Below, piece by piece: positions 32,005-42,925 of a stretch of DNA of 64,000 bases. The notes below the pieces were generated by a model. That model was not told where the DNA came from, ran no database searches, and was given only the letters and a program-made list of their open reading frames with translations. The first letter of the stretch is position 1; each line of letters opens with the position of its first letter. Position numbers and translations under genes: made by a program. The stretch comes from Narthecium ossifragum. Taxonomy: Eukaryota; Streptophyta; Magnoliopsida; Dioscoreales; Nartheciaceae. The stretch is from NCBI GenBank assembly GCA_963920575.1, contig OY986970.1:20219274-20283273 (forward strand), in the 5' to 3' direction.

Positions 32005-35000
32005 TGTCACGCCCCGACCCAGAAAATCCATCCAGATCGAGGTGTGAGCCACCTAAACCTGTTTACATCATCAACTGGCACACAAATATATAATTGCTAT
32101 GAATTTAAAACATCTAGTCCTCCTGTTTATAAAAATATTTGACAGAATCTCCCTTATAATTAAAACACAAGAAACCTGTACATTTTATAATTTTACAACT
32201 TCAGCAATGGCATCATTATAAATAACTAATTATTACATTTCTCAAATGTCTATATTAAACAATATTACAACATTTCTCAAATACAGCTGAATTAATGTTC
32301 ATACAATTATGTCCTCGAATACATCATATTATACCTCGATCTATACATCAATTTGTACATCATTGATTAAAACAGTAAATTATCTGAAGAACTCCTCAAA
32401 GCTTCAAGTCCTCGGTCACCTCGAAATATCGCGCCATCTTCTAGAAGAATACCTTAAAGAAGGAACTGCATCGACCTGCATCGCCGATGCAGCCCAGGTA
32501 GGGTGAGCAACAATGCCCAGTAAGGTTCTACTCTACGTCACACTCAAGGAAGGGGAAACCACAACAGTATTGTCCTTCATTCCAAGTCTAAGGTGCCACT
32601 GGAGGCATAACACCTCGTCGATCCAGAATGGGCCCCTAAATAGGGTCACCCTCACCCAAGCGGCGAAACAAGGGGGACGGTCAACACGAACCAGGGCCCA
32701 GGGTCAGTGCATCACCGCTGTACTCACCGCCGGAGCTCTCACCATACACCACCCCTTGTACGGGGACATACGTCATGGACATCGACATCCACACTTAGGC
32801 CCTTGAGACAAACAGACAATACGGCCTCTATTCATCAATCATAATAGAATATTCAAGTCCGACTACCTAATAATCCTCGAATGATATCAAACATAATCAT
32901 TGATGACAATCACGTCCTAATCCTCGACTAACCAAACCCCGGTCCTAGGGCTAGATCCAGGCTATCCGAGAACCCTGGATCGGCGATCGAATCCATCGCC
33001 TACCACCTAGCCTTAATGCTTCTAATGCATACAACATGCATGAGCCTATTCAAGCAACTAGACCTAGGTGTCTCTACATGCCAAATCATCACTCAATTGT
33101 CTAACATGTTATGACATAGCTATAGAGTAGATTTAGCATTAAAGAACTAACATAAGGCACACATGGCATTCACGTATCCAAACCAAGCACATTCAACACA
33201 CAGGGCACACCTTCAGCCCACTCAAATCTAAACATTCCCAAGGGGCATCACTCCCTTAGTTAAGCCACAAATAAAATAGAAACGGGCATACAGCCGACCC
33301 TAGGCTTGAGCATGATATACAGCACACAATCGGATAGTTGACGAAAGAGCGTAAGAAATTGTGAAGTTCACATTAATTAACAGGAATCGAACAGAGGAGG
33401 GAACATGTTACAATAAAATGCAACTAACATGCTTGGCATACATATACCATGATCGTAGGAAATTATAGCCATGATCAATGGCAATCTAGCATTTCAATAA
33501 ACATCTACATAACACAGTTTAAGATGAATTAGACTAGGAAGCTAAATATCCAAAGATCGACCGGAAGAGGGAAGAACCAGCAAACAAACAAACTTCAAAC
33601 GACATGATCAAACCGATAGAGCACAGCCAGCCAGCCAAACAATTTCACAGTCAATATTGATTCACTAAGGACTCAATTCCAATTGACAGAACAACCGATG
33701 CAGCCAAGATGCAAGCCAAGAAGTTAATCAGTTCAAAAGAAAGATCCCAACAAATGCCAATGCCTGACGACCATCCAATCCGAAATAGAGAAACCCGACA
33801 TGTATAACAATCCGAAAGAAATCCAAAAGTCAGCCACAACAATTTAAAAGAAGTCCCAACTATATCCAGCAATTCCAAACCAACCGTGACCCCTCAAAGG
33901 AAATCGGCAGAGAGGTTGGAAAAGGATCTCAAGCATCCAGTAAAGCAAGAGCAGATGAACGATAACAGTAACCCACAGCCCGACAAATCAATCACCGCAA
34001 TCCAAATCAAATATCATTAACTCGAGGGAAACATCGGACATGGCATTGGAGAAGAACCTCAAACATCCGGCAAACCATACGCAGAGGAACAAAATCCATG
34101 AAGACCCAAAGCCTTAAACCACTGAAGCAGGGTAGAGAGGAGATAGCATCCCAAGGGCTACAAGATCAAGGAAACAGAGATTCCAACCCGAGAGCAAGGG
34201 AAAAACAGGACATCCAAACAATCGCAGCAATCCATTAGGCTATGAAATCAAAACACTATCGAACCAATCCGAGCCAAACCCACCAGAAGATTAAACAGGG
34301 AAAACAAAAGAAGTTTTGAAGTGTTTCCTTAAGCCTCTGCCAACCCAAGAGCAGGGAGAGGAAAGCCTTGAAAACCCAACGAGAATCCAACGAAACCACA
34401 AGCTTAGCATACAAATCCATCAAACCGGAAGGGGGAAAGTAAATCTCGTCGAAATCCACCATTAACTCAAAGATCTAAGCAACGACATGCAATGGAAGGG
34501 GAAGAACAGCAACAGAGAAGTCACGCAACCAACAGAGCATCAAAGTCCTAATCTAGCAAGCTTCAAACCCAACCCTAGATGCCTAATCTGAGAATAGGGT
34601 AGGTTCCCCTACCTTTCTAGATCGGGATCGCCTCCTCCCTTGTATTCTCCCGTCGTAGTCGTCGTCTCCGAGCTCGCTGCCGCCTCGTCCCTCTCCAGCC
34701 ATGGTCGCCGTCACCATTGGCGTCACCAAGCTCTTCACCATTGAAGAGGGAAGCCCAGCCGTCGTCGTCCTCTTCGCCCTCGTCCGATCGCGATCGCCAT
34801 TAGGCGCGGGTCGCCAGCCACTCCTCTCTCTCTCCCTCTCTCTCTCAAAGGTCACGATCTCAGCCCTAACGAGAGAAAGGGTTGGCTTTTATATGGCCGG
34901 CTTAAGATTAGATCATGACCGTCCGATCAGCCGTATCTGATCCTAGTCGCTCCAATCACGATCCGTACGATCGGACTTAGATCCTCCAATCTAGAGTACT

Positions 35001-35211
35001 CCTAATGATCTAATCAAACACATACATCATTACATGGTCGTGTGTGCGCTACGCGTGTGTAAAACCAACTCCGTCAAGGGAAACTTACCAAATTACCCCC
35101 AGAGCCGCAACAATCAAGAGAGATCACGAATCAAGGCCGACCGAGCCAAACCACAAAACCAAACCCTTGACCCAACGCGGTCGGACCAGGTTGGAGGGAC
35201 GGGTCCTCACA
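32005..35211 (-). mobile_element. Solo LTR, chromovirus-like termini
   Basis: 3207 bp starting TGTCACGCCCCGACCC and ending GGACGGGTCCTCACA, the same terminal blocks as the 9.6-kb chromovirus LTRs, while the interior is different. Flanks are GCCCC and ACCCC, an imperfect 5-bp duplication. No internal element remains, so it is a solo LTR from recombination. The minus strand has a TATA box (ATATAAAA, 34887-34894) followed by a CT/GA-rich leader. The ORF at 34583-34855 is noncoding LTR sequence. Confidence 0.85.
34887..34894 (-). promoter_or_regulatory. TATA box of the solo LTR
   Basis: The minus strand reads CATATAAAAGCC. Six GATC tetranucleotides lie upstream within 34925-35020 but without regular spacing. 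Confidence 0.5.
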
Positions 35212-36808
35212 ACCCCTCTGGTCGCCGCCCAACCCATTGCCATTGCGGTCACCAAGCAGTTAGGTTGCGACCTTCATCGCCGCCACCGGCTCCTCTCGGT
35301 TTGTCACCACCTCCCAGTGTTGCCTCACCGGTCGCCACCTCCCTTCTCCTCCCTCCTCTCCTCTCTTTTCCTACTTCCTCTCCAACCGGACTCTCTCCCC
35401 TTCTCCTACTACTACTCTGACTCCAACCTCCACCGTCTCTCTCTCTCTTATTTCCTTTTCCCACCTCCACTCCAATTTCCTTTTCCCCTGATGTGATTTT
35501 TCTAGAAATAACCGTCTCTTCGGTCATGACTTTTCTAGTTGGATGGGTAATGTCTACATCAACCACCTCTATAACTACTGCTTCATCGTCCATATTGATT
35601 ACCAGTTCCAGTAGTGCATCGGGAACTTTATGGTCGACCGGGATGGCAATTGTTGCTAATACTGTTGGAATGGTTGCTCCTTCATCCATTGTTACCTTGG
35701 ATGACATTACTGCCACCACATCATTAATCGCTCAACCGCCATCAACCATAGTTCCTTTGAACCCAGTTTCAGCCATTGACTCTACCATAGTCACTATTCC
35801 TGAGCAAGCTTCCTCGCCGACCAGTGCTTCCAATCTTGATGTGACTCAGGTATATTTTTATTTTAAGTTTCTATCAGTAAAATTTTGGAATAGCCGACAT
35901 TGAAGTTTTATTTCTATTTTCCGGAAGAACTTGCATTGTTGATGAACCGTATGAATGATGCTGAGAAGGAATGGAATGCATCTATCTCAGAAGATACAGT
36001 CACTCATACAAAGCCAAAGGATGATTGTGTGCTATTGGCTGATTTTCACGCAGCAGTTGTCAAGTGCATAGATGTCTTGAATAGAAATCCTAGTGAACCA
36101 CTCACCGAGCAGCTCGGCGTAAACAACTTGATGAGGATTTGGTTGTCTTTAAGAATGTCCCAGAAGGCGAAGTCCCTTTAGTAGTTGGACCTGACCGAAT
36201 GTCAAATCTACCCACTATAAAGAACACGGCCGAATCCTTTGAGAATGACAAACAATACATCAAAACTCATATTGACGAGATCGGCCTTCATCGGGAACAA
36301 TGGGATATTGTTAAGAAATCTACGGGCGATATATTGAAAATGTTGTGAAAGAATCGACCCTTTTTTTATCTTGAAGAGAAAATCAAGACCCTCCAAGAGG
36401 AGGCGAGACAGGTGAAGGTCCAAAAGAAATATTTGGTCGATGAATATAATCACTTAGTTGAATAGCTTGCCCAGAAGACTAAGGAGTTCAAAGAACTTAA
36501 AAGAAGCAGAAGATGATGGACCTGACCGACGCTTGTCATATCACAATCGGCTTAAGGAGATCAACCAACGTCGTCAGGAACATAAGGATAGAATTGCAAA
36601 TATCGTTTTCGATCTATCTGCTTCTTTATCTTGAAATGTTTCAAACAATATTTGCATGTAATATTTTAAACAACTTTTCTTATCGTTTGTCGGTCATGTG
36701 TATTATCGGTCAATTATACTTTGCTGACCGTTTGTTTCCCCATTGTGTTTTTTGAATGTTTCATTTGACAAATATGTTTTCATGTTTCCAAACTGACAGA
36801 ACATATTT

Positions 36809-37505
36809 TTAAAGATATTTTATGTTAATCATTGCATTGTATAGACCACAATTGATTGGTCTAAGTTGATAGATATCATTGGATAACACTTGATCAACCA
36901 AAAATGGTCCTTCCCAATTCGGTGCCCATTTCCCACACTTGAGATCTTTACGATCAATAGGTAAAATAGTTTTCCAAATTAAATCACCTTCTTTGAAAGC
37001 TTTGGGCACTGCTTTTCTGTTATAAATTTCAGCCACTTTTATTTTTTGACTTTCAATATTTTCCAACGCAATGACTCATTGTTCATCCAAATCTAACAGA
37101 TTTTGAATCAATGCTTCTTCTTATTTATCTTTGCTCAACTCATCTTGTTTTGTTAGTCTGGGCGATATTGCATGTATTTCAGCTAATAACACCGCTTCCT
37201 GACCATATATCAATTGAAATGGTGTGACTTTTGTACTTGACTTGGGTGTCGTCCTATGAGACCATAAAGCATTAAGTAACGTTTCATGCCATCACCTTGG
37301 GTTGTTATCCATCATTTTTCTGATGACCGATTTAATGAATTTACTATATGCTTTAGCTTGTCCATTTGACTGAGCATAATATGGGGTTGAATTTGCTAGT
37401 TTGATTCCATATTTATTAAGAAATTCTCTTGTCCTTTGACTAACAAACAATGTCCCTTGATCGAGCGTATTTGATAGCGCTTGAAAAGTGTCATGGCTTA
37501 ACAAG
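36809..37505 (-). pseudogene. Tat-like integrase C-terminal remnant
   Basis: Two ORFs: 37292-37504 with LDQGTLFVSQRTREFLNKYG then STPYYAQSNGQAKA (integrase core around the second Asp and the Glu region), and 36809-37066 with AEIYNRKAVPKAFKEGDLIW and KWAPNWEGPFLVDQVL (integrase C-terminus). It aligns with the integrase of the complete element at 46749-48743. Frameshifts lie between the parts. The catalytic N-terminal half is deleted at 37505. Confidence 0.82.
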
Positions 37506-38524
37506 TCTGTCCAAAATTACTAATATTAACCGGTGCTCTACTTAGCTATTAAAAACTAGTAGTTAGTGGAGAGTCCGGGTCGATCCACAGGGAAATAGGA
37601 TTGAATTGAAATGCGTTGTATAGCTTCCTACCAATGAATTCAGAAAAGGCATAGAATTGAAATTAAACTAACCTTAAACTAAGAGATTAATAAATGCGAG
37701 AAAGGGACCAAGGGATTCTTAATCAGTAACAAATGTTCTACCATTTCTGTCTAAGATTTGGACTAACTAACCAAACTGAATGGTTTTCCTAATGGTTGAT
37801 AAGTGAATGGCTAGTTCTCCCTATAACTCAACAAGGTTCAGTTAGGCGGTGAGAATAATTATCTAAAATTCGGTAACATAATGGTTAGTTCCGATCACCA
37901 CTAATGAACCTTCTGATTAGGACCGATTCATCGCAAGGAAATAATCATAATATGGATTAGGTGTAAGGTCAAGATGGTTCTAGTACCTCGATTGGACAAA
38001 TCTATAAAGATAGGATAGATGGAGGATTAGGAATAGATTATAGTGGTTCTAGCACTATTAACCTCCTAATCGCGAATAAGATCTCCTCATAATATGAGAT
38101 TCCATGGTTCTAGCATGGTTCTCTTATTATATGAGTCCAATCCAAGTCCTAACATGTATTAGCTCTAGATCTAAAACATATTAGAACAAGCCAAACATCC
38201 AACAATAAATTAACACCAAATTTATAAAGAAATTAAGATCAATCCATACAAACCATTCAAGAAGGTATACAAGCCCTAGATCTTAGAAATCCCTAATAAA
38301 AACTCTAGTTACATCATAAGAATCCCATAACGAGGGGTTTAGTTACTCATCTTTAGGGTTTGATCCATAGATGAAGGTTGATGAAGCTCTTCCGCCATGG
38401 ATCTCCTCCAAAAGAATCTCTAAAGACAAGTTTAAAAGAGAAAAAAGAAAACTGAGATAAAATTCCAAGAGAGAAGCCCTCCAAGAGAGGAACAAGAGAG
38501 CCCTTTAAAACCCCAGAAACTTCC

Positions 38525-38534
38525 TATTTATAGC
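38525..38534 (-). promoter_or_regulatory. TATA box of the 37.5-39.0 kb LTR
   Basis: The minus strand reads CTATAAATAG, a perfect plant TATA box, 64 bp downstream (minus direction) of the nearest GATCGATC site. Confidence 0.65.
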
Positions 38535-38597
38535 CTAGGAAAGATCCTTAACTCGGATTAGATCTGGGCCTTTGATTTTCTTCACTGGCAAAGGAAA

Positions 38598-38967
38598 GAT
38601 CGATCTTCATAAGGAGAAGATCGATCATTTCTTCTTCTATTGCTGGCTGCGCCCCGTAAAGGATCGATTTTCTTATAGAAGATGATTGATCATTTCTTTG
38701 TATCATTGGTCATGCCCCGTGGATGATCAATCATTCCATTAAGGAAGATCGATCTTTTTAAGCCTTGCTCTCTGTCATTGTTAACATGCGTATAAGATCG
38801 ATCTGGATATGCTGTGAAGATCAATCCGTTGAATTGGTGCTCTCTGTCAGGTTAGTGTAAGCAAATGATCGATGATTTCCTGATGTGAAGATCAATCATT
38901 ATGCTTCAGCTTGGATTTCTTTTGATGTCTTGAAGAGATCGATCTTTCCCCTTATAGACGATCGATC
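38598..38967. repeat. Six GATCGATC-type palindrome pairs, 21-23 bp apart
   Basis: Sites start at 38598/38619, 38662/38684, 38725/38747, 38796/38819, 38867/38890 and 38937/38960. Some are GATCGATT, GATTGATC, GATCAATC or GATCGATG. Pairs recur every 63-71 bp, with CTCTCTGTC between two of them. Same architecture as in the chromovirus LTR, in otherwise different sequence. Confidence 0.85.
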
Positions 38968-39039
38968 ATTTTATCCTGGTTTTGCCCAAATGTGTTCATT
39001 TTGACTTCAAACTTGATCTAACTCATACTGAGGTCTGTT

Positions 39040-40185
39040 GTACCTGAAATAGGGTAAAGATAGTCAGTGAAGCACTGATCGGAGACTAATAAAGCCAAAT
39101 TATAAGGGTGATTTGTGTGCTTTTCAGTCTTATCAGTATTCACCAAGAAATCAAATTCCATATTTGTTATTATTGCACTATATGTCAATGACCTTAATTG
39201 AATTGGGACTCCTGAAGAGCTCATGAAGGCATCTGATTATTTAAAGAATGAATTTGAAATGAAACATCTTGAAAAGATAACATTTTGCCTCGGCCTGCAG
39301 ATCTAGCACTTTTCAAGTGGAATATTGGTTCACCAATCAAATTATACAGAAAAGGTCATGATGCAATTCTATATAGACAAAACTCATTCATTAAGTTCTC
39401 CAATGATTGTTCGATCTCTTGATGTGAAGAAAGACCATTTTCGCCCTCAAGAAGAAGATGGTGAAGAGCTCTTTAATCCTTAAGTACCATATCTTAATGT
39501 TATTGGAGCTCTCATGTATGTTCTACACGGCCCAATATAGCTTTTGCGGTCAATCTATTAGTAAGATACACTTCCGCACCAAATCGGAGACACTGGAATG
39601 GGATCAAGCACATACTTCACTATCTTCGAGGAACTACATATTTTGGACCATTTTTCTCAAACAGTTCAAGGTCACAATTAGTTAGCTATGCAGATGCTGG
39701 TTATCTTTCTGATCCACATAAGGCCAAGTTACAAACCGGGTATATCTTTCTTTATGGCAACACTGTTATATTTTGGCGATCTATGAAACAGACACTAACC
39801 ACCATCTCTTCAAATCATGCTGAGATACTTGCTATTTATGAAGCAAGTCAAGAGTGTATCTGGCTGAGAAGCATGATACAGTATATTCAAGACACCTGTG
39901 TGGTTATCTTCAATTAGGAATATCCCGACAGTATTGTATGAAGATAATGTCACATGCATCACTCAAATTAAATGTGGTTATATCAAAGGCGACAGAATCA
40001 AACATATATCCCTCAAGTTCTTCTACACGCATGAACTCCAGAAGAACGGCGATATTGATATTCAACAGATACGCTCTAATGACAATTTGACTGATTTATT
40101 TACAAATGCGCTTCTTAGAACGATATTCAGAAAATTAGTGCATGACATAGGGATGTGTCATCTCCAAGATCTTATATGCTGAGCA
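39040..40185 (+). pseudogene. Ty1/Copia RT and RNase H remnant
   Basis: Reading across several stops and shifts: SIFVIIALYVNDL (the YVDD box, altered), GTPEELMKASDYLKNEFEMK, LGLQI, GALMYVLHG, PNIAFAVNLLVRY, KHILHYLRGTTYFG, LVSYADAGYLSDPHKAK, SNHAEILAIYEASQECIWLR and LVHDIGMCHLQDL. These are in Copia RT to RNase H order up to the pol terminus. The upstream half of the element is missing. At least five in-frame breaks. Confidence 0.82.
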
Positions 40186-40438
40186 TCTTGAAGCTTATCT
40201 TACATCTTCATGAGAGAGGGTCATGACTTTAGAAGGTATTCAAGTACTTTACTCTTTTTTCTTCGCTGAGGTTTTTTTCCATTGGGTTTTCATTAACATG
40301 AGACAGTGTTTCCAGCCTAATGCCATTCTAAGTAAACAAAGAACTATATACTCTTTTTGCTTTACTGGGGTTTTTGTTCCATTGTTTTTCTTAAGAAAGG
40401 TTTTAACGATGCATATTCTTTGGTGGTCATCCAAAGAG

Positions 40439-40691
40439 GATGTGGTAACATATGAAACACATAGTGGATGACCAAATTTCAAATAGCAATAAATGCATAT
40501 GAAAAAAAGGAGATGCATATGAAGCATGTCTTTTGTAAGCTTGTGAATGCCATATCTATATAAACCGCATTCAGCTTATGAAATAAAGAGCAAGTGAAGT
40601 CAGAGGAATACCTTAGTGGCTCATTCTTGCTCTCCTCCCTTCTATTAGCTTTACTACTTAATTTGTGTCTAAGTTCCAATTATCTATAACA
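40439..40691 (+). repeat. Likely 3' LTR of the Copia remnant
   Basis: After the pol end comes the repeated GGGTTTTT..CCATTG phrase common before Copia LTRs, then a purine block CAAAGAGGA and TGTGGTAACATATG as a possible LTR start. It contains a TATA motif (CTATATAAAC, 40556-40565) and GAAATAAAG. The end is placed at TCTATAACA. Limits approximate. Confidence 0.4.
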
Positions 40692-41279
40692 TATAGATGA
40701 TACATCATATATATGGATATAGAATAATAAGGATGGCAATGATAGAACTCAACCAACTTATTATTAGAAAATAAGAACTGCGGCTATGGTACATCAAAAA
40801 TAAATAATACGATGAACTTTGTATAAAATTATAACAACTAATGTCATATAAAGTTGTACGATATCCAATATATGAAAGTTTTCAACGCAAAATATTATAC
40901 CATCCACTATGACACCGAACACATTCTCTGATGCGCCAAACCAAACAGGCTTTGATCAAAAATAACAAAAATAAACTTTGTTTGATTTGAGTATACTTGG
41001 AAGGATAAAGGATAAAAAGAAGAATATATATATATATATATATTTAAAGATTTTACAAAAATTCCACGGATAACACGACAGCATAATTGAAAAGATAAAA
41101 AAAAAAAAGAAAGAAACATTCTTTCACACCTAGTAAGCGATTACCCACTTCCCCCTCCGTCACTCCGTGGTAAAAAGTTACATCACACCATTTTACATCC
41201 ATATGAGTGTACTTTTACACAAACTTTTAAAACCCACTGACCCAAACACAAGTAAAAGGAATTATCGGTACAATCAAAG
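40692..41279. other. Unassigned AT-rich sequence with (TA)n
   Basis: Contains a TA microsatellite at about 41024-41042 and an A-run near 41096-41108. No gene or element terminus recognised. Confidence 0.45.
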
Positions 41280-41284
41280 GCACC

Positions 41285-42572
41285 TGTTAGAGAGAAAATC
41301 CGACCGTTGACCGGTCAAATAGTCAAAGTCAAAATCCTATTCCACACTTAAATATCAGATGATTGTAGTTGAGTTCTGCTCTTTCGAATTAACGAACCAG
41401 AGATGTCAAGTAATATGGAAATCTAGATTAGACCTAATTAAAAAATCTAATTATCAAGATTAACCTAAGAAAAGCTTTAAATTATCTAAGATTACGGAAT
41501 TAAATAAGGCATAAAGATCAACCTAAATTACTAAATCCAGAGAATGCATTTAAATCTATTCGGATAACTTAATCTAAGAAAACAATAACTTATTCTAATG
41601 GAAAACAATAAATAAAGCTTGAAGAAAAGTAATAAAAGAGACTAATTAAACTTAAATTAACCTTAAAATACTCCTATGATCATGAAGAAAAGAAACAATA
41701 ATCAATACACTAAATTAATCTTACCTAGAACTAAATTAACTTAATTAAACTATGAAACCAAAACGGACAGAAAACAGAAATAGAAAGAAATCCATTAATC
41801 TAGAACTATAAAACAGAAACGAAAGGAAGAAACGATTAAAACGACTACATTATCTATATTATGCTAAGAAAGCAGTAAAGGAAAGCCATTAATCAAACTG
41901 AAAGCTTTATTAATCAACTTACATGGACATAAGAAACGAAAGCCATGCTTAAGAGCAGGTTACAAGTTGTCGGGGGGATTTACAGTGGAGAAGAGAAGCT
42001 ATTTATCCTAGGAACTAAATAACTACTCCCGCCTTGAGGGTTGATGGCGTACAAGGAAGAGATCGTGCGCGAACTGCTCCATAACAGCTTCTCCCACGTT
42101 CGTGTCTGGTTTGGAGAGTACACGTGGTCGATGTTCGTTCGTTGCATACGTCACGATTGCGCTGGCTTGCTTATCGTTTCTTGTCCACGTCATACCTGCA
42201 TGTGTTTTTTAACCATATTTGGCACACGTGTTAATTGCTTTTGGACGATGATATTAAGTAACATGTCCAATTGTGACTTTTGGGCGATTATCATCCTTAG
42301 TCCCTTAAGTGATGGTGCCATATGGACGATATCGTCTATTTGGTCAATATTCTATCGTCCATTTGGTCGATAGGATTCCATCGTTCATTTGGTCGATATT
42401 CTATCGTCCATTTGGTCGATATTCTATCGTCCATTTGGTCGATGGATTCTATCGTTCATTTGGTCGATAGATTTCATCTGGTCGATAAGATTATATAGTT
42501 ATCGTCCATTTAATCATTACTTTTTTGGTTACGTGTCCGTCATTAATGATTTAGCCATTATTTTGGCTAACA
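41285..42572 (-). repeat. 3' LTR of the Tat-like element
   Basis: Starts TGTTAGAGAG, ends GGCTAACA (plus strand). Contains a 23-26 bp tandem palindromic repeat at 42322-42480 in U3 (minus orientation). It has two more repeat units than the other LTR, which explains the 48-bp length difference. A possible TATA (ATAAATAG, minus) lies near 42000. Confidence 0.92.
42322..42480. repeat. 23-26 bp tandem palindromic repeat in the LTR
   Basis: Five to six units of the type CATTTGGTCGATATTCTATCGTC (written here as 23 bases in two halves: CATTTGGTCGAT and ATTCTATCGTC). Each junction ATCGTC-CATTTG-GTCGAT can pair with itself. Confidence 0.8.
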
Positions 42573-42586
42573 TTTTGCCCCCCATG
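42573..42586 (-). other. Polypurine tract of the Tat-like element
   Basis: The minus strand reads CATGGGGGGCAAAA immediately before the 3' LTR start TGTTAGCC, as is usual for the Tat lineage. Confidence 0.8.
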
Positions 42587-42925
42587 CGGTAATCGAGGAG
42601 ACGCTTTAATGACGAGGTGACCGCATCAGACGGGATTTGACTATTTTGCCTAGGTTTTCAAATTTAATCATAGCGGATGTTTAGGAAAATGAACCGCTGC
42701 GCCGTTTCTTTTCTCTATCCAAATCTTTTGGGATCCGGCATTTAAACCTTTTGGCAAGTAACGACAAAAAACCCTTTATTTAAATCCCTTCCTTTAGCCA
42801 GGAAAGAACTTTCTTCGCCTGTCTTCTTCTTCAAGTCTCCTAGGGTTTTACTGCTCTTTACCTACCTCCGCGGCGGTTCTTTGTTCTTTTCCTCTTAACT
42901 CCGGCGTCTACACCCTTTCGTCATC

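Larger units (their letters stand above)
31612..35485. mobile_element. CT-rich insertion carrying a nested solo LTR
   Basis: Outside the solo LTR (32005-35211), the two flanks (31612-32004 and 35212-35485) are strongly CT- and GC-rich, with Pro/Ser/Arg-rich reading in all frames. They have no counterpart in the intact PMD gene at 42926-46551. The boundaries are estimated from where PMD-gene similarity stops and resumes. The source is not recognised; it resembles an LTR leader. Confidence 0.4.
29907..36515 (+). pseudogene. Antisense plant-mobile-domain gene, decayed and interrupted
   Basis: N-terminal ORF (from MGCGHEKQALRYK, ATG at 29907) to 30581 matches the PMD gene at 42926 along its length: LYTLGPYF, SWPVFYGTFNDWY, GIFDFLDL, FPFGTMTITLANM and IVFDEAKNYSGF. 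After stops it continues at 30972-31340 with FFLVGRDLHFNCIHGKANNK and VKQFDLKQGWPMP. A candidate GT donor follows at about 31521. A foreign segment (about 31612-35485) then interrupts it. The Ser/Thr-rich linker resumes at 35493-35848, then a probable intron, then a coiled-coil end (35925-36515). Known: PMD occurs in MAIL1/MAIN proteins and in many plant transposons. The function here is unknown and this copy cannot be translated whole. Confidence 0.72.
28702..37505 (-). mobile_element. Truncated Tat/Ogre-like element with antisense PMD gene
   Basis: The left end is a 3' LTR (28702-29509) with a PPT next to it. Then comes an antisense (plus-strand) PMD gene, then the C-terminal half of integrase on the minus strand to 37505. 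Everything 5' of that (RT, gag, PBS, 5' LTR) is missing; another LTR begins at 37509. The order and orientation are the same as in the complete element at 41285-55970, so this is an older relative. Confidence 0.75.
37509..39025 (-). mobile_element. Probable solo LTR (Athila-like) with GATCGATC pair array
   Basis: About 1.5 kb without coding sequence between the integrase remnant and Copia sequence. Plus-strand left edge TGTCCAAAATT; the right edge is uncertain, near ..CTAACTCA. A block GTCCGGGTCGATCCACAGGG near the left edge matches the LTR at 21186. On the minus strand it has a strong TATA box and, upstream of it, six palindrome pairs. No clear target duplication. Confidence 0.55.

Noticed and set aside
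34583..34855. Arg/Glu-rich 90-codon ORF
   Set aside because: Lies within the solo LTR leader with GA repeats; not a gene.
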